A stretch of 64,000 nt of DNA from Pseudoduganella umbonata (GTDB taxonomy: Bacteria > Pseudomonadota > Gammaproteobacteria > Burkholderiales > Burkholderiaceae_D). Shown here piece by piece: positions 53,212-63,668 of this stretch. Numbering within the stretch: the first letter of the stretch is position 1; each line of letters opens with the position of its first letter. A program made the position numbers and the translations under genes. The stretch is from positions 213,681 through 277,680 of the forward strand of contig NZ_JACHXS010000012.1 of NCBI RefSeq assembly GCF_014192225.1, in the 5' to 3' direction. The notes under the pieces are model-generated. The model had not been told where the DNA came from. It saw nothing but the letters and a program-made list of their open reading frames with translations, and did no database searches.

Positions 53212-53248
53212 CGTGCGTACGGCGCCGGCTGGCAGACAAGGAGGTTTT

Positions 53249-53599
53249 ATGCGACAGCACTTGATCATGACGGGGCTCTGCATTGCCGCGCTGGCCGGCA
53301 CCGCGCACGCGCAATCGACGGTTGGCGATGCGCTGAAGAACAAGCCCGGCAGCGTGGGCCTGCAGGACGCCGATGCCAACAGCAGTGCGGCCAGCCGCAA
53401 GGCGGCCCCGACGGCGCCAAAGACCAGCGACAAGGTGCGCCCGGTACCCGGCAGGGAGCCGGCGCCGCTGGGTAGTACCGCCAACCGGGCAGGGCGGGAC
53501 AAAGCCGCGCCGGACGACACTTCCGGCCACGGCACCCAGCGCACGGACAGCCGCAAGTCCAGCAACGGCAAGGATACGACGGGCAACAGCAATCTCTAG
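53249..53599 (+). CDS. Small exported protein, disordered
   Basis: 116 aa from ATG 53249, preceded by the strong SD AAGGAGG. Signal peptide MRQHLIMTGLCIAALAGTAHAQ, then ~95 polar residues rich in Ser, Asp, Lys, Pro and Ala (STVGDALKNKPGSVGLQDAD) with no fold evident. It lies between the two Gly/Ser-rich paralogues but shares only the exported, low-complexity character with them. No family recognised. Confidence 0.7.
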   Translation: MRQHLIMTGLCIAALAGTAHAQSTVGDALKNKPGSVGLQDADANSSAASRKAAPTAPKTSDKVRPVPGREPAPLGSTANRAGRDKAAPDDTSGHGTQRTDSRKSSNGKDTTGNSNL

Positions 53600-53600
53600 G

Positions 53601-53620
53601 AAAAACCGGTGACAGGCTCC
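53601..53620 (+). repeat. Single-arm copy of the ACCGGTGACAG element
   Basis: AAAAACCGGTGACAGGCTCC matches the left arm of the inverted repeat at 52529 and begins 2 bp after the stop of the preceding gene; the right arm is missing. Confidence 0.7.
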
Positions 53621-53787
53621 GGTTATCCAGGGCAGGCGCACGCCGGACAGCTTGGAATATTGTCGAGTGAAGTAGGAGCCCTCCGACCGGACGAAGGTAC
53701 GGGCTCCGATGCTGCGGGCGTGGTAAAAACGTTAATCTTGTCATCCACGGTCATCGGGACCGTACCGACCATGACAGGAGCTCCACC

Positions 53788-54219
53788 ATGCGCAAGACGT
53801 TGATCGCAGCAGTTCTCGCCTCGATGGCGACCCTTGCTTATGCCCAGAGCGGCCAGAGCAATTCCACCGACCCGCAACGCACGCAGGGTGCTTCCAGCCA
53901 CCAGGCCACCTCTGGCGATGCGAAGCAGTCGAAGACGAAAAAGCACGGCGGCAAGCATGCCGGCAAGGAGCCGGGGGCCAGTTCCGGCACCTCGTCCGGT
54001 TCGTCCACTGGCGGCACGACCACCGGCGGCCAGGCGGCCGGCACGCCGGGGCAGGGCATGGATGCCACGCGCACCGAGAGCGGTACCAGCGGCGGCTCGA
54101 ACACGGGCACCACGGGCGGTGCGACCGGCACGGGCATCAGCGGTGGAACCAGCAATGGCTCCAACAGCGGCGGCAATCCGGGCACTGAAAGCAACTCGGC
54201 CGGCTCGCTGAAGCGCTGA
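53788..54219 (+). CDS. Exported Gly/Ser/Thr-rich low-complexity protein (paralogue B)
   Basis: 143 aa. Signal peptide MRKTLIAAVLASMATLAYAQ as in the gene at 52744, followed by STDPQRTQGASSHQATSG (again close to paralogue A), a Lys/His-rich patch (KQSKTKKHGGKHAGKE), and then a Gly/Thr/Ser tract that is less regular than in A. ATG preceded by ACAGGAGCTCC. The shared N-terminus, shared leader and diverged repeats indicate duplication and then repeat drift. Function unknown. Confidence 0.75.
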   Translation: MRKTLIAAVLASMATLAYAQSGQSNSTDPQRTQGASSHQATSGDAKQSKTKKHGGKHAGKEPGASSGTSSGSSTGGTTTGGQAAGTPGQGMDATRTESGTSGGSNTGTTGGATGTGISGGTSNGSNSGGNPGTESNSAGSLKR

Positions 54220-54269
54220 GGCCATGCTCGTGCCGGGGGCTGGCGTCCAGCAGCGGCAGGTTCCGGGTG

Positions 54270-54302
54270 AAAAAAAACCTCGCAGGCCGCGAGGTTTTTT
54301 TT
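54270..54302. terminator. Bidirectional terminator
   Basis: An A-run, the stem AACCTCGC / GCGAGGTT and a T-run lie between the converging paralogue B (plus) and DUF2863 (minus) genes, so the hairpin can end transcripts from both sides. Confidence 0.85.
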
Positions 54303-54330
54303 CGTTCACCGGATGTTGTTCACCGGTGAT

Positions 54331-55596
54331 TCAATGGAAGTGCTCGGTACCGGCCGGTGCATCCTCCGGCATCTCGGCATGGACCAGCTCGCCGGCCGGG
54401 TCGGCGAACAGCGGCGCGCCGCAATCGTCGCAGTACTCGGCAATGTAGCGCTCCGACAGCTTCTTGACGACGGTGACGCCGGCTTCGCTGAGGTGCTCGA
54501 CGATTTCCTCGATCGGCGTGCGCGGCTGCAGCAGGTTGGCCAGGCCACCGGCCAGCGGGCCTTCCGGCGGCGTGCCTTCCTCGTCTTCCTGGCCATACAG
54601 CGGCCAGACGACGCCGTAGATCACGTCGGTGTCGGAGCGGCGCGTGAAGGCCACGCGGTACTCGTCTACCTGGCCATCGGCGGACTCCTCGCCGAAGCCG
54701 GCGATCACCGCGCGCAGGTCCGCGGGCTCGCAGGCCAGCGTATGCGTCAGGTAATGCACGGCGGCGCGGATCGATACCGGACGGATCAGTTTATCGGCTT
54801 CGCGGCAGGCCATGTAATACGCTTCCGGCAGCAGCAGTTCGATGCCGCAGCCCGGCAGCAGGCGCGCCACGGTGGGCGTTGCCTGCGCACGCCACGCTTC
54901 CAGCGCGCTGCGGCGCTCGTCCGCCTGGTGCAGGTGGGCACCCGGCATCTGCCAGCGGAACAGCGGGCCGCCGGCCGGTGCGACGATGGCGGCGATCAGG
55001 TAGCGCGTATCGGCCAGGAACGGCGCCGTTTCCGGCGACTTCACGTCCGTCTTCACGGCCACGCCCTTCACGGCGGCCTGCGCCAGCTTGTGCATCTTGG
55101 CGTAGGTTTCCGCATGCGTACGCGGCAGCTGGTCGATCGAGAACAGGTTCGAGGCCATGGCCAGCTTCGTGCCGTCGGCCAGCAGGTGGGCGGAGAAGTG
55201 GGCGGACAGTGTGTTCAGCACGTCAGCCGGAATGGCGCCGGACGCGATCGAATAACGGGTCCAGGCCAGGATCGGCGCGGCGACGAGCAGCACGTCGTAC
55301 TGCACCGGCGCACCGTAGGTCTCGACCGTGATGGTGGCCGATTCGCTGACGGCTTCCACGCTGTCCATCAGCACGTCGTAGGCGGTCAGGTCGGCCGCAA
55401 ACAGGCTGTTGAGGGCGGCATCGACGGTGTCCTGGTGGCTCGTCTTGAGCAGTTTCGTCAATTGCACGTCCAGCGCGCGCTCCCAGCTGCGCTCTTCGAG
55501 ACGGCTGCCTGCCTGGCCAACGGCCTGGGCAAGAGTGGAAAGGCGCTGGCTGTCGGCAGACATTTTGGTAGATGAATCTTTGGATGGGCGACGCAT
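54331..55596 (-). CDS. DUF2863 family protein
   Basis: 421 aa; ATG 55596, with a second ATG 11 codons in. I recognise the betaproteobacterial DUF2863 family from its length and from the order of blocks such as SWERALDVQLTKLLKTSHQD, PVQYDVLLVAAPILAWTRYS and a C-terminal CDDCGAPLFADP that may bind metal (CxxC). Cytoplasmic, no catalytic motif known. It lies downstream of acnA, with repeats between them. Confidence 0.75.
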   Translation of the reverse strand: MRRPSKDSSTKMSADSQRLSTLAQAVGQAGSRLEERSWERALDVQLTKLLKTSHQDTVDAALNSLFAADLTAYDVLMDSVEAVSESATITVETYGAPVQYDVLLVAAPILAWTRYSIASGAIPADVLNTLSAHFSAHLLADGTKLAMASNLFSIDQLPRTHAETYAKMHKLAQAAVKGVAVKTDVKSPETAPFLADTRYLIAAIVAPAGGPLFRWQMPGAHLHQADERRSALEAWRAQATPTVARLLPGCGIELLLPEAYYMACREADKLIRPVSIRAAVHYLTHTLACEPADLRAVIAGFGEESADGQVDEYRVAFTRRSDTDVIYGVVWPLYGQEDEEGTPPEGPLAGGLANLLQPRTPIEEIVEHLSEAGVTVVKKLSERYIAEYCDDCGAPLFADPAGELVHAEMPEDAPAGTEHFH

Positions 55597-55698
55597 GGCG
55601 CTAACGATCTCGGTAGTGGTAAAAAGCTTATCGAACGTATTGTAGTTGATTCGCCGGGGGCTGTCCGCGAGTGCGGAACGGACCAGCGGCTGGCAATG

Positions 55699-55800
55699 TT
55701 TCCTGAAAAATGGGGACGTACCCCATTTTCCGGGAAAGATTCCTGAAAAACAGGGTCCGTCCCTGATTCTTAAATGGGGACGGACCCTGTTTTTCGGGAA
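55699..55800. repeat. GGGGAC-type palindromes and long hairpin
   Basis: 55699-55737 carries TTCCTGAAAAATGGGGACGT with its inverted partner. 55740-55800 is an inverted repeat with ~24-bp arms and one mismatch: CAGGGTCCGTCCC against GGGACGGACCCTG with CTGAAAAA/TTTTTCGG flanks. Located between acnA and DUF2863. Same class as the 21522-21715 elements. Confidence 0.8.
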
Positions 55801-55802
55801 AT

Positions 55803-55829
55803 AAAAAAACGCCGGGCGAAGCCGGCGTT
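55803..55829 (-). terminator. acnA terminator
   Basis: On the minus strand AACGCCGG and CCGGCGTT pair around a 6-nt loop and run into seven Ts, 22 bp after the acnA stop. Confidence 0.85.
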
Positions 55830-55850
55830 CTCGAGCGGAGCAGCGGGTGC

Positions 55851-58562
<2,712 letters not shown>

Positions 58563-58676
58563 AACCTCTCCTTCAGGTGGGTGTCATTTATTGATCGAGG
58601 TACTGCGCGAGGGTACTGCGTATGGTTGCGACGACGTATAAAGCCCCATTGCTACGGCGTCATGACGGCGCGGCGG

Positions 58677-59270
58677 CTACATGTGTGCCTGCGGTGCGGC
58701 CGGCGCCGCCGGGGTCGCCGAAGCCGATGGTGCAGCCGACGTGGCCGGTGCCGCCGCTTCGATGACGGCCGGCGCTTCCGCCGGTTTCAATTGCTCGGCA
58801 TTGCGGCATTCGTTGGCCAGCTGGCGGTTCTTCTTCGAATCGAGCAGCATGCCCTTGGCGGGAATGCCGATCCAGATCAGGCCGTGGAACTTGTTTTCGA
58901 AGCGCTGCGCGCCGGTGGTCGTGGCCACGCGCGTCAGGCGGTGCAGCCGCTGCTTCCAGCGCAGCGCGACATGGCTTTCGTCGCCGGCGTTCTGGTAGAT
59001 CGTGATCTTGTTGCCCAGTTCGCAGTCGTAGTCGACCACGTTGGAGCCCAGTTCGGTCGGCTCGTCGGCTTCGGGATCGGGTGCCGCCGGTGCCACTGGC
59101 GCCGGCTTGGTTTTCGCTTTGGCGGCGGACTTCGCCTGCTTGGCCTTGGCGGCCGGCTTTTTCTTCGCCTCCGCTTTCGGTTTCGCGGTCTCGACGGCGG
59201 CATGGACGGCCGGCGCGCAGGCCAGCGCGCACGCGGCACCGCAGGCGGCGATGAATTTGAGGATGGACAT
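58677..59270 (-). CDS. Exported Ala/Lys/Pro-rich protein of the TCA cluster
   Basis: 197 aa. Signal peptide MSILKFIAACGAACALACAP, a Lys/Ala/Pro-rich linker (~30-75, KAEAKKKPAAKAKQAKSAAK), then a ~90-residue domain: VVDYDCELGNKITIYQNAGD, HVALRWKQRLHRL and FHGLIWIGIPAKGMLLDSKK, with a Cys pair (DCEL, NECRN), ending in an Ala/Pro tail. It resembles membrane-bound-lysozyme-inhibitor-like small periplasmic beta domains, but this is tentative. Its ATG overlaps the CitE-like stop (TAATG), so it is co-translated with an enzyme it has no obvious link to. Confidence 0.65.
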   Translation of the reverse strand: MSILKFIAACGAACALACAPAVHAAVETAKPKAEAKKKPAAKAKQAKSAAKAKTKPAPVAPAAPDPEADEPTELGSNVVDYDCELGNKITIYQNAGDESHVALRWKQRLHRLTRVATTTGAQRFENKFHGLIWIGIPAKGMLLDSKKNRQLANECRNAEQLKPAEAPAVIEAAAPATSAAPSASATPAAPAAPQAHM

Positions 59271-60295
59271 TACGTGTTTTCCGTTGCGTTGGTTTGCGTG
59301 TCGGGCACGAGCGGCTGCAGCGGTTGCAGTAATTGCGCGGCCGCTTCGGGAAGGTTCAGCCCGGCCAGCTTGGCCCGCTGCAGTATCGTCCAATAGTAGC
59401 GATAGCTCGCGCGGTCGTGCAAGCGGCCATGCTGGCTGATCGGCCCCCAGTTCGCCTTGGCCGCTTCCTGCAGGATCGCCGCCGCTTCGTTGACTTCGGA
59501 AAGCCGCGGCGCGAAGGCCTTGACGACCGGCTTGATCTGGCTGGGGTGGATGCTCCACATGCGCGTGTAGCCGAATTCGGCCAGCGCGCGCTGGGCATCG
59601 TTGGCCACCACCGCGGAATCCTTGATGTCGGTGGTCACGTTGTGCGACGGCACCTTGCCGTGCGCGTGGCAGGCCGCGGCGATCTCCAGCTTGGCGCGCA
59701 CCACCAGCGGATGCACGAACTGGTTCGGCGTGCGCATCGCGTTGGCGGGAATCGCGCCATAGTGGCTGGAGACGAAATCCATGATGCCGAACGACAGGCA
59801 TTCGACCTGGGGCAGGGCGGCGATCGCGAACACGCCGCGCAGCGCGCCATGGGTCTCGATCAGCACATGCACGGGAAGATTGTCGCGGCCGGCCTTGACC
59901 GCGTGGCTGTTGATGGCGTCGATGGCCTTCATCACGTCCTGCACGCTGTCCGGCTTGGGCAATACGAGATAGGCCAGCCGGCTGGCCGCCGCGCCGACGA
60001 TGATCTCGACATCGCGGGCAAAGTGGGGGCTCGACACGTCGTGCACGCGCACGCCGATGCGGTTGAATTTGTTGTCGGGGGAGTTGACCAGCTCGGCCAC
60101 GAGGCGTGCATGCGCTTCCTCGTTGCCGGCGGCGGCGCCGTCCTCGCAGTCGAACGTGATGTCGAATACGGGGCCAAGCTCTTGTTGCAGGACCATCGAT
60201 TTGCGCATCAGCTTTTCGGAGCCGGCGTAATGATCGCAAGCTGGCAGCATCAGCGGCTGGCGTTCGCCCTGGAATAAGACCTCGGATGGATGCAT
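59270..60295 (-). CDS. CitE-like HpcH/HpaI aldolase/citrate lyase family protein
   Basis: 341 aa from ATG 60295 (the open frame extends 30 codons further upstream, but that part looks non-coding). TIM-barrel motifs: the Mg-binding DITFDCEDGAAAGNEEAH, the Arg in NRIGVRVHD and VLIETHGALRGVF with its metal Glu. Close in layout to malyl-CoA/citramalyl-CoA/L-malyl-CoA lyases. No citrate lyase alpha or gamma subunit is nearby, so it acts alone on a CoA thioester. It lies 100 bp after mdh. Confidence 0.85.
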   Translation of the reverse strand: MHPSEVLFQGERQPLMLPACDHYAGSEKLMRKSMVLQQELGPVFDITFDCEDGAAAGNEEAHARLVAELVNSPDNKFNRIGVRVHDVSSPHFARDVEIIVGAAASRLAYLVLPKPDSVQDVMKAIDAINSHAVKAGRDNLPVHVLIETHGALRGVFAIAALPQVECLSFGIMDFVSSHYGAIPANAMRTPNQFVHPLVVRAKLEIAAACHAHGKVPSHNVTTDIKDSAVVANDAQRALAEFGYTRMWSIHPSQIKPVVKAFAPRLSEVNEAAAILQEAAKANWGPISQHGRLHDRASYRYYWTILQRAKLAGLNLPEAAAQLLQPLQPLVPDTQTNATENT

Positions 60296-60315
60296 CGTGG
60301 ATGTTCCGGTTGAAG

Positions 60316-60353
60316 CGGTCGCCGCGCGGCCTGGAAGGGCGGCGCGGCGACCG
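60316..60353 (-). repeat. GC-rich hairpin between mdh and the CitE-like gene
   Basis: CGGTCGCCGCGC and GCGCGGCGACCG are perfect 12-bp arms around 14 nt. No T-run follows on either strand; probably an mRNA processing or stabilising hairpin between mdh and the next gene. Confidence 0.6.
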
Positions 60354-60395
60354 GTGTGGAGCGGCGAATTGTCGACCGGATCCACGGGGAGAAGA

Positions 60396-61385
60396 TTACG
60401 GCAGCAGGTGCTTCACGCCTTCACGCTCTTCGGTCAGTTCCTTCAGCGTGAGGTTGATGCGTTCCTGCGAGAATTCGTCGATTTCCAGGCCCTGCACGAT
60501 CGTGTATTCGCCGTTCTCGGTGGTCACCGGGAAGCCGAACATGGTGCCTTCCGGGATGCCGTAGGAACCGTCGGACGGCACGCCCATCGTGGTCCACTTG
60601 CCGTTGGTGCCCAGCACCCAGTCACGCACGTGGTCGATGGCCGCGTTGGCCGCCGAAGCTGCCGAGGACAGGCCGCGTGCTTCGATGATCGCCGCGCCGC
60701 GCTTGCCCACGGTCGGCAGGAAGGTGTTGGCGTTCCATTCCTGGTCGTTGATCAGGTCCTTGACGGACTGGCCATCGACGGTGGCGAAGCGGTAATCGGC
60801 GTACATCGTCGGCGAGTGGTTGCCCCACACGGTCAGCTTCTCGATGTCCTTCACCTGCTTGCCGGTCTTCTGAGCCACTTGCGACAGCGCGCGGTTGTGG
60901 TCCAGGCGCAGCATGGCGGTGAAGTTCTTGGCCGGCAGGTTCGGTGCCGACTTCATCGCGATGTAGGCGTTGGTGTTGGCCGGGTTGCCGACCACCAGCA
61001 CTTTCACGTTGCGCGAAGCGACGGCGTCCAGCGCCTTGCCCTGCACCGTGAAGATCTGCGCGTTGGCTTCCAGCAGGTCCTTGCGTTCCATGCCAGGACC
61101 GCGCGGACGTGCGCCGACCAGCAGGGCCACGTCGACATCCTTGAAGGCGGTCATCGGATCGGCGTGTGCGGTCATGCCGGCCAGCAGCGGGAATGCGCAG
61201 TCGTCGATTTCCATCATGACGCCCTTCAGCACCTTCTGTGCCTTTTCGTTGTCGATCTCGAGCAGTTGCAGGATGACCGGCTGGTCTTTGCCCAGCATGT
61301 CGCCGTTGGCGATGCGGAACAGCAGGGAATAGCCGATCTGGCCGGCGGCGCCGGTAACGGCAACACGCAGTGGGGTTTTAGCCAT
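60396..61385 (-). CDS. mdh: Malate dehydrogenase (NAD)
   Basis: 329 aa. NAD motif TGAAGQIGYSLL at the N-terminus, substrate Arg loop GARPRGPGMERKDLL, catalytic His in WGNHSPTMYAD and the Asp in VVGNPANTNAY region. This is the long (~329 aa) MDH type of betaproteobacteria. Oxidises malate to oxaloacetate. Divergent from the GntR gene with an operator-like palindrome between them. Confidence 0.96.
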   Translation of the reverse strand: MAKTPLRVAVTGAAGQIGYSLLFRIANGDMLGKDQPVILQLLEIDNEKAQKVLKGVMMEIDDCAFPLLAGMTAHADPMTAFKDVDVALLVGARPRGPGMERKDLLEANAQIFTVQGKALDAVASRNVKVLVVGNPANTNAYIAMKSAPNLPAKNFTAMLRLDHNRALSQVAQKTGKQVKDIEKLTVWGNHSPTMYADYRFATVDGQSVKDLINDQEWNANTFLPTVGKRGAAIIEARGLSSAASAANAAIDHVRDWVLGTNGKWTTMGVPSDGSYGIPEGTMFGFPVTTENGEYTIVQGLEIDEFSQERINLTLKELTEEREGVKHLLP

Positions 61386-61633
61386 GATGAATCTCCATTG
61401 TGGAATAAAGAAGCTTGACGGACCTGGAGTGCAGGACCTGTACCGGCGTCGCGCCCGGAGGCGGCCCGCTGGTAAAACTGCAATGATACCAAATTCGCCC
61501 TGTGCAAAGGCTCAGCCTTGCGGGGTATTTCCGTACCTCCGATGCCATCCTGTGCTGTGCGCCGTCGGAGCCTCGCCAGGAATAACATCGACGGCGAGTG
61601 TAGGCTGCAAGCTGATATATGTCAATGCTATCT

Positions 61634-61653
61634 TATGTCTTATATAAGACATA
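61634..61653. promoter_or_regulatory. Perfect 20-bp palindrome, probable GntR operator
   Basis: TATGTCTTATATAAGACATA reads the same on both strands. It lies 249 bp from the mdh ATG and 57 bp before the GntR ATG, in the most AT-rich part of the gap (61600-61680). The TCTTATATAAGA core has the size and symmetry of GntR-family sites, so autoregulation and control of mdh are likely. Confidence 0.65.
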
Positions 61654-61709
61654 TAACTTAGTCGGTTATTACTGGACGGACAGTGCCTTTTGTGGTGAAA
61701 TCGCGGTCT

Positions 61710-62564
61710 ATGAATCCTGTCACGCCCAACCAGTCCAGCCCAGGCAGCAGTGCGAACGCGCCGGCTGCGCCGAGCGCGGGCGCGACCGCGAACAATCCGT
61801 CGCATTCCGGGTCTGCCGCACCTGCTTCCGCCGGCGGCGCCGCACCCGCGCCCACCTTCTCGCCGCTGTACCAGCAGATCAAGGCACTGATCACGCAGAG
61901 CCTGCAGTCGGGCGAGTGGAAGCCGGGCGAAATGATCCCCAGCGAAGTGGAACTGGCGAACCGCTACAAGGTCAGCCAGGGCACCGTGCGCAAGGCGATC
62001 GACGAGCTGGCGGCCGACAACCTGGTGATGCGCCGGCAGGGCAAGGGCACGTTCGTGTCCACCCACCACGAAGCGCGCGCCCATATCCGTTTCCTGCGGC
62101 TGCGGCCGGACGAGGGGCAGCCGCACTATCCCGAAAGCCGTTTCCTCGAAGTGAAGCGCCTGCGCGCGCCGGCGGACGTGGCGCGCCTGCTGGACATGAA
62201 GTCCGGCGATGCCACGGTCTATATCAAGCGGGTGCAATCGTTCGACGGCGTGCCCACGATCGTCGAGGAGCTGTGGCTTCCCGGCCTGCTGTTCAAGGGC
62301 CTGACGGCCGAGCGCCTGTCCGAATACAAGGGCCCGATGTACGGCCTGTTCGAATCCGAATTCGGCACGCGGATGATCCGCGCCGACGAGAAGGTGCGCG
62401 CCGTGCTGGCCAGTGCGGAGGATGCGGCATTGCTCCATGTGGAGGACGGTACGCCCCTGCTGTCGGCGGAGCGGGTGTCGTTCACCTATGGCGACAAGCC
62501 GGTCGAGCTGCGCCGCGGCCTGTACCTCACCAGCCGCCACCACTACCAGAACGACCTGAATTGA
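61710..62564 (+). CDS. GntR/HutC-family transcriptional regulator of the TCA genes
   Basis: 284 aa from ATG 61710 (the frame is open to a GTG at 61683). An Ala/Ser/Pro-rich N-terminal tail of ~45 residues is unusual. Then the GntR winged helix (SPLYQQIKALITQSLQSGEW, PSEVELANRYKVSQGTVRKA, MRRQGKGTFVS) and a C-terminal UTRA effector domain (~120-284, GVPTIVEELWLPG). It lies between mdh and sdhCDA, and I infer it senses a TCA-related acid and regulates these genes. Confidence 0.88.
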   Translation: MNPVTPNQSSPGSSANAPAAPSAGATANNPSHSGSAAPASAGGAAPAPTFSPLYQQIKALITQSLQSGEWKPGEMIPSEVELANRYKVSQGTVRKAIDELAADNLVMRRQGKGTFVSTHHEARAHIRFLRLRPDEGQPHYPESRFLEVKRLRAPADVARLLDMKSGDATVYIKRVQSFDGVPTIVEELWLPGLLFKGLTAERLSEYKGPMYGLFESEFGTRMIRADEKVRAVLASAEDAALLHVEDGTPLLSAERVSFTYGDKPVELRRGLYLTSRHHYQNDLN

Positions 62565-62876
62565 TCCGCGTTGCACACGAAAATCCTTGGCTAGCGGAAA
62601 CGAATGGAGCGGTGCAACATAAATTTGGTTATATGTAAGAATAGATGTTGGTCGTTGCGGGGAAATGGGCGAGAATCGCGGCGCAGCATCGACATTTCAT
62701 TGCGTTGTTGCACGTAGCCGACAAATTGGCCGCAGATAGTGGCCGCAGCCAGGTTTCAGCGGCGTTGCAGCATGTCGTGCCTGCGTCGGTTCAAGCGCTA
62801 TACGGAAACTACCAGAGCTACCAGAGTAGCCGCAGAAATCATCAAATCAAAAAGCAGTACTCAAGGGAGGTAAGCC
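62565..62876. other. sdh promoter/leader region
   Basis: 312 bp before sdhC. The first part is AT-rich (ATAAATTTGGTTATATGTAA, ~62619-62638) and is a plausible promoter; a short direct repeat ACCAGAGCTACCAGAGTAG lies at ~62810-62830. A frame over 62645-62884 is judged non-coding. No copy of the TCTTATATAAGA palindrome was seen here. Confidence 0.4.
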
Positions 62877-63299
62877 ATGTCTGAAGCCATCAAGGACCCC
62901 CGGCGCAAGCCGCGGCGGGAATACCGCAACATCCACATCGGTGAACTGGGCCAATACCGCATGCCGTTGTCGGCCATCGTATCGATCCTGCACCGCATCA
63001 GCGGCATGCTGCTGTTCGTGCTGCTGCCGTTCATCCTGTACCTGCTGCAGGAAAGCATCCGCTCCGAGATTTCGTTCGCCCACTTCCAGGGCATCGCCTC
63101 GCACCCGTTCTCGAAGCTCGTGATCCTGGCGCTGGTATGGGGCTACATGCACCACTTCTGCGCCGGCATCCGCCACCTGGTGATGGATACCCACGTCGGC
63201 CTGGACAAGGATTCGGCCCGCAAGACGTCGGTCGCCGTGCTGGTCATCAGCCTGGCCGTGACCTTCCTGGTTGCCCTGAAACTGTTCGGAGTGTTCTAA
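62877..63299 (+). CDS. sdhC: Succinate dehydrogenase cytochrome b556 subunit
   Basis: 140 aa with SD GGGAGG. HRISGMLLFVLLPFILYLL carries the conserved quinone-site Ser and the RIS motif; the haem ligand His is in HHFCAGIRHLVMD, whose G-I-R-H-L-x-x-D block is the SdhC signature. Three membrane helices. Membrane anchor of complex II; the sdhD gene follows after 3 bp. Confidence 0.95.
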   Translation: MSEAIKDPRRKPRREYRNIHIGELGQYRMPLSAIVSILHRISGMLLFVLLPFILYLLQESIRSEISFAHFQGIASHPFSKLVILALVWGYMHHFCAGIRHLVMDTHVGLDKDSARKTSVAVLVISLAVTFLVALKLFGVF

Positions 63300-63302
63300 G
63301 CC

Positions 63303-63665
63303 ATGAAAAACAATATCGGACCGAAGCGCCTCGTCTCCGGCGCCCACTACGGCCTGGGCGAGTTCCTGGCGCAGCGTGCCACCGCGATCGTGATGGCGGT
63401 GTATACCGTCGTGCTGCTGGCTGCTTTCCTGACCGGGAACAACTTCACGTATGAAGGCTGGGCCGGCCTGTTCGCCCAGACCTGGTTCAAGCTGTTCACG
63501 CTGGCCACCCTGATCGGCCTGTTCTATCACGCCTGGGTCGGCGTCGTCAGCGTCTACCAGGACTACATCAAGAACGTCGGTGTTCGCTTCCTCATTCAAA
63601 CCGCGTCGGCCATGTGGCTGATCGCGTGCGCCGTGTGGTCGGTGCAGATTCTCTGGAGTGTGTAA
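63303..63665 (+). CDS. sdhD: Succinate dehydrogenase membrane anchor subunit
   Basis: 120 aa, three helices. LVSGAHYGLGEFLAQRATAI is the usual N-terminal block, and FYHAWVGVVSVYQDYIKNVG holds the haem His and the quinone-site Tyr/Asp. Pairs with SdhC. Ends 3 bp before sdhA. Confidence 0.94.
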   Translation: MKNNIGPKRLVSGAHYGLGEFLAQRATAIVMAVYTVVLLAAFLTGNNFTYEGWAGLFAQTWFKLFTLATLIGLFYHAWVGVVSVYQDYIKNVGVRFLIQTASAMWLIACAVWSVQILWSV

Positions 63666-63668
63666 ATC

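Noticed and set aside
62645..62884. 79-codon frame in the sdhC leader
   Set aside because: It overlaps the sdhC start and its SD, has no family features, and the region reads as a promoter/leader.
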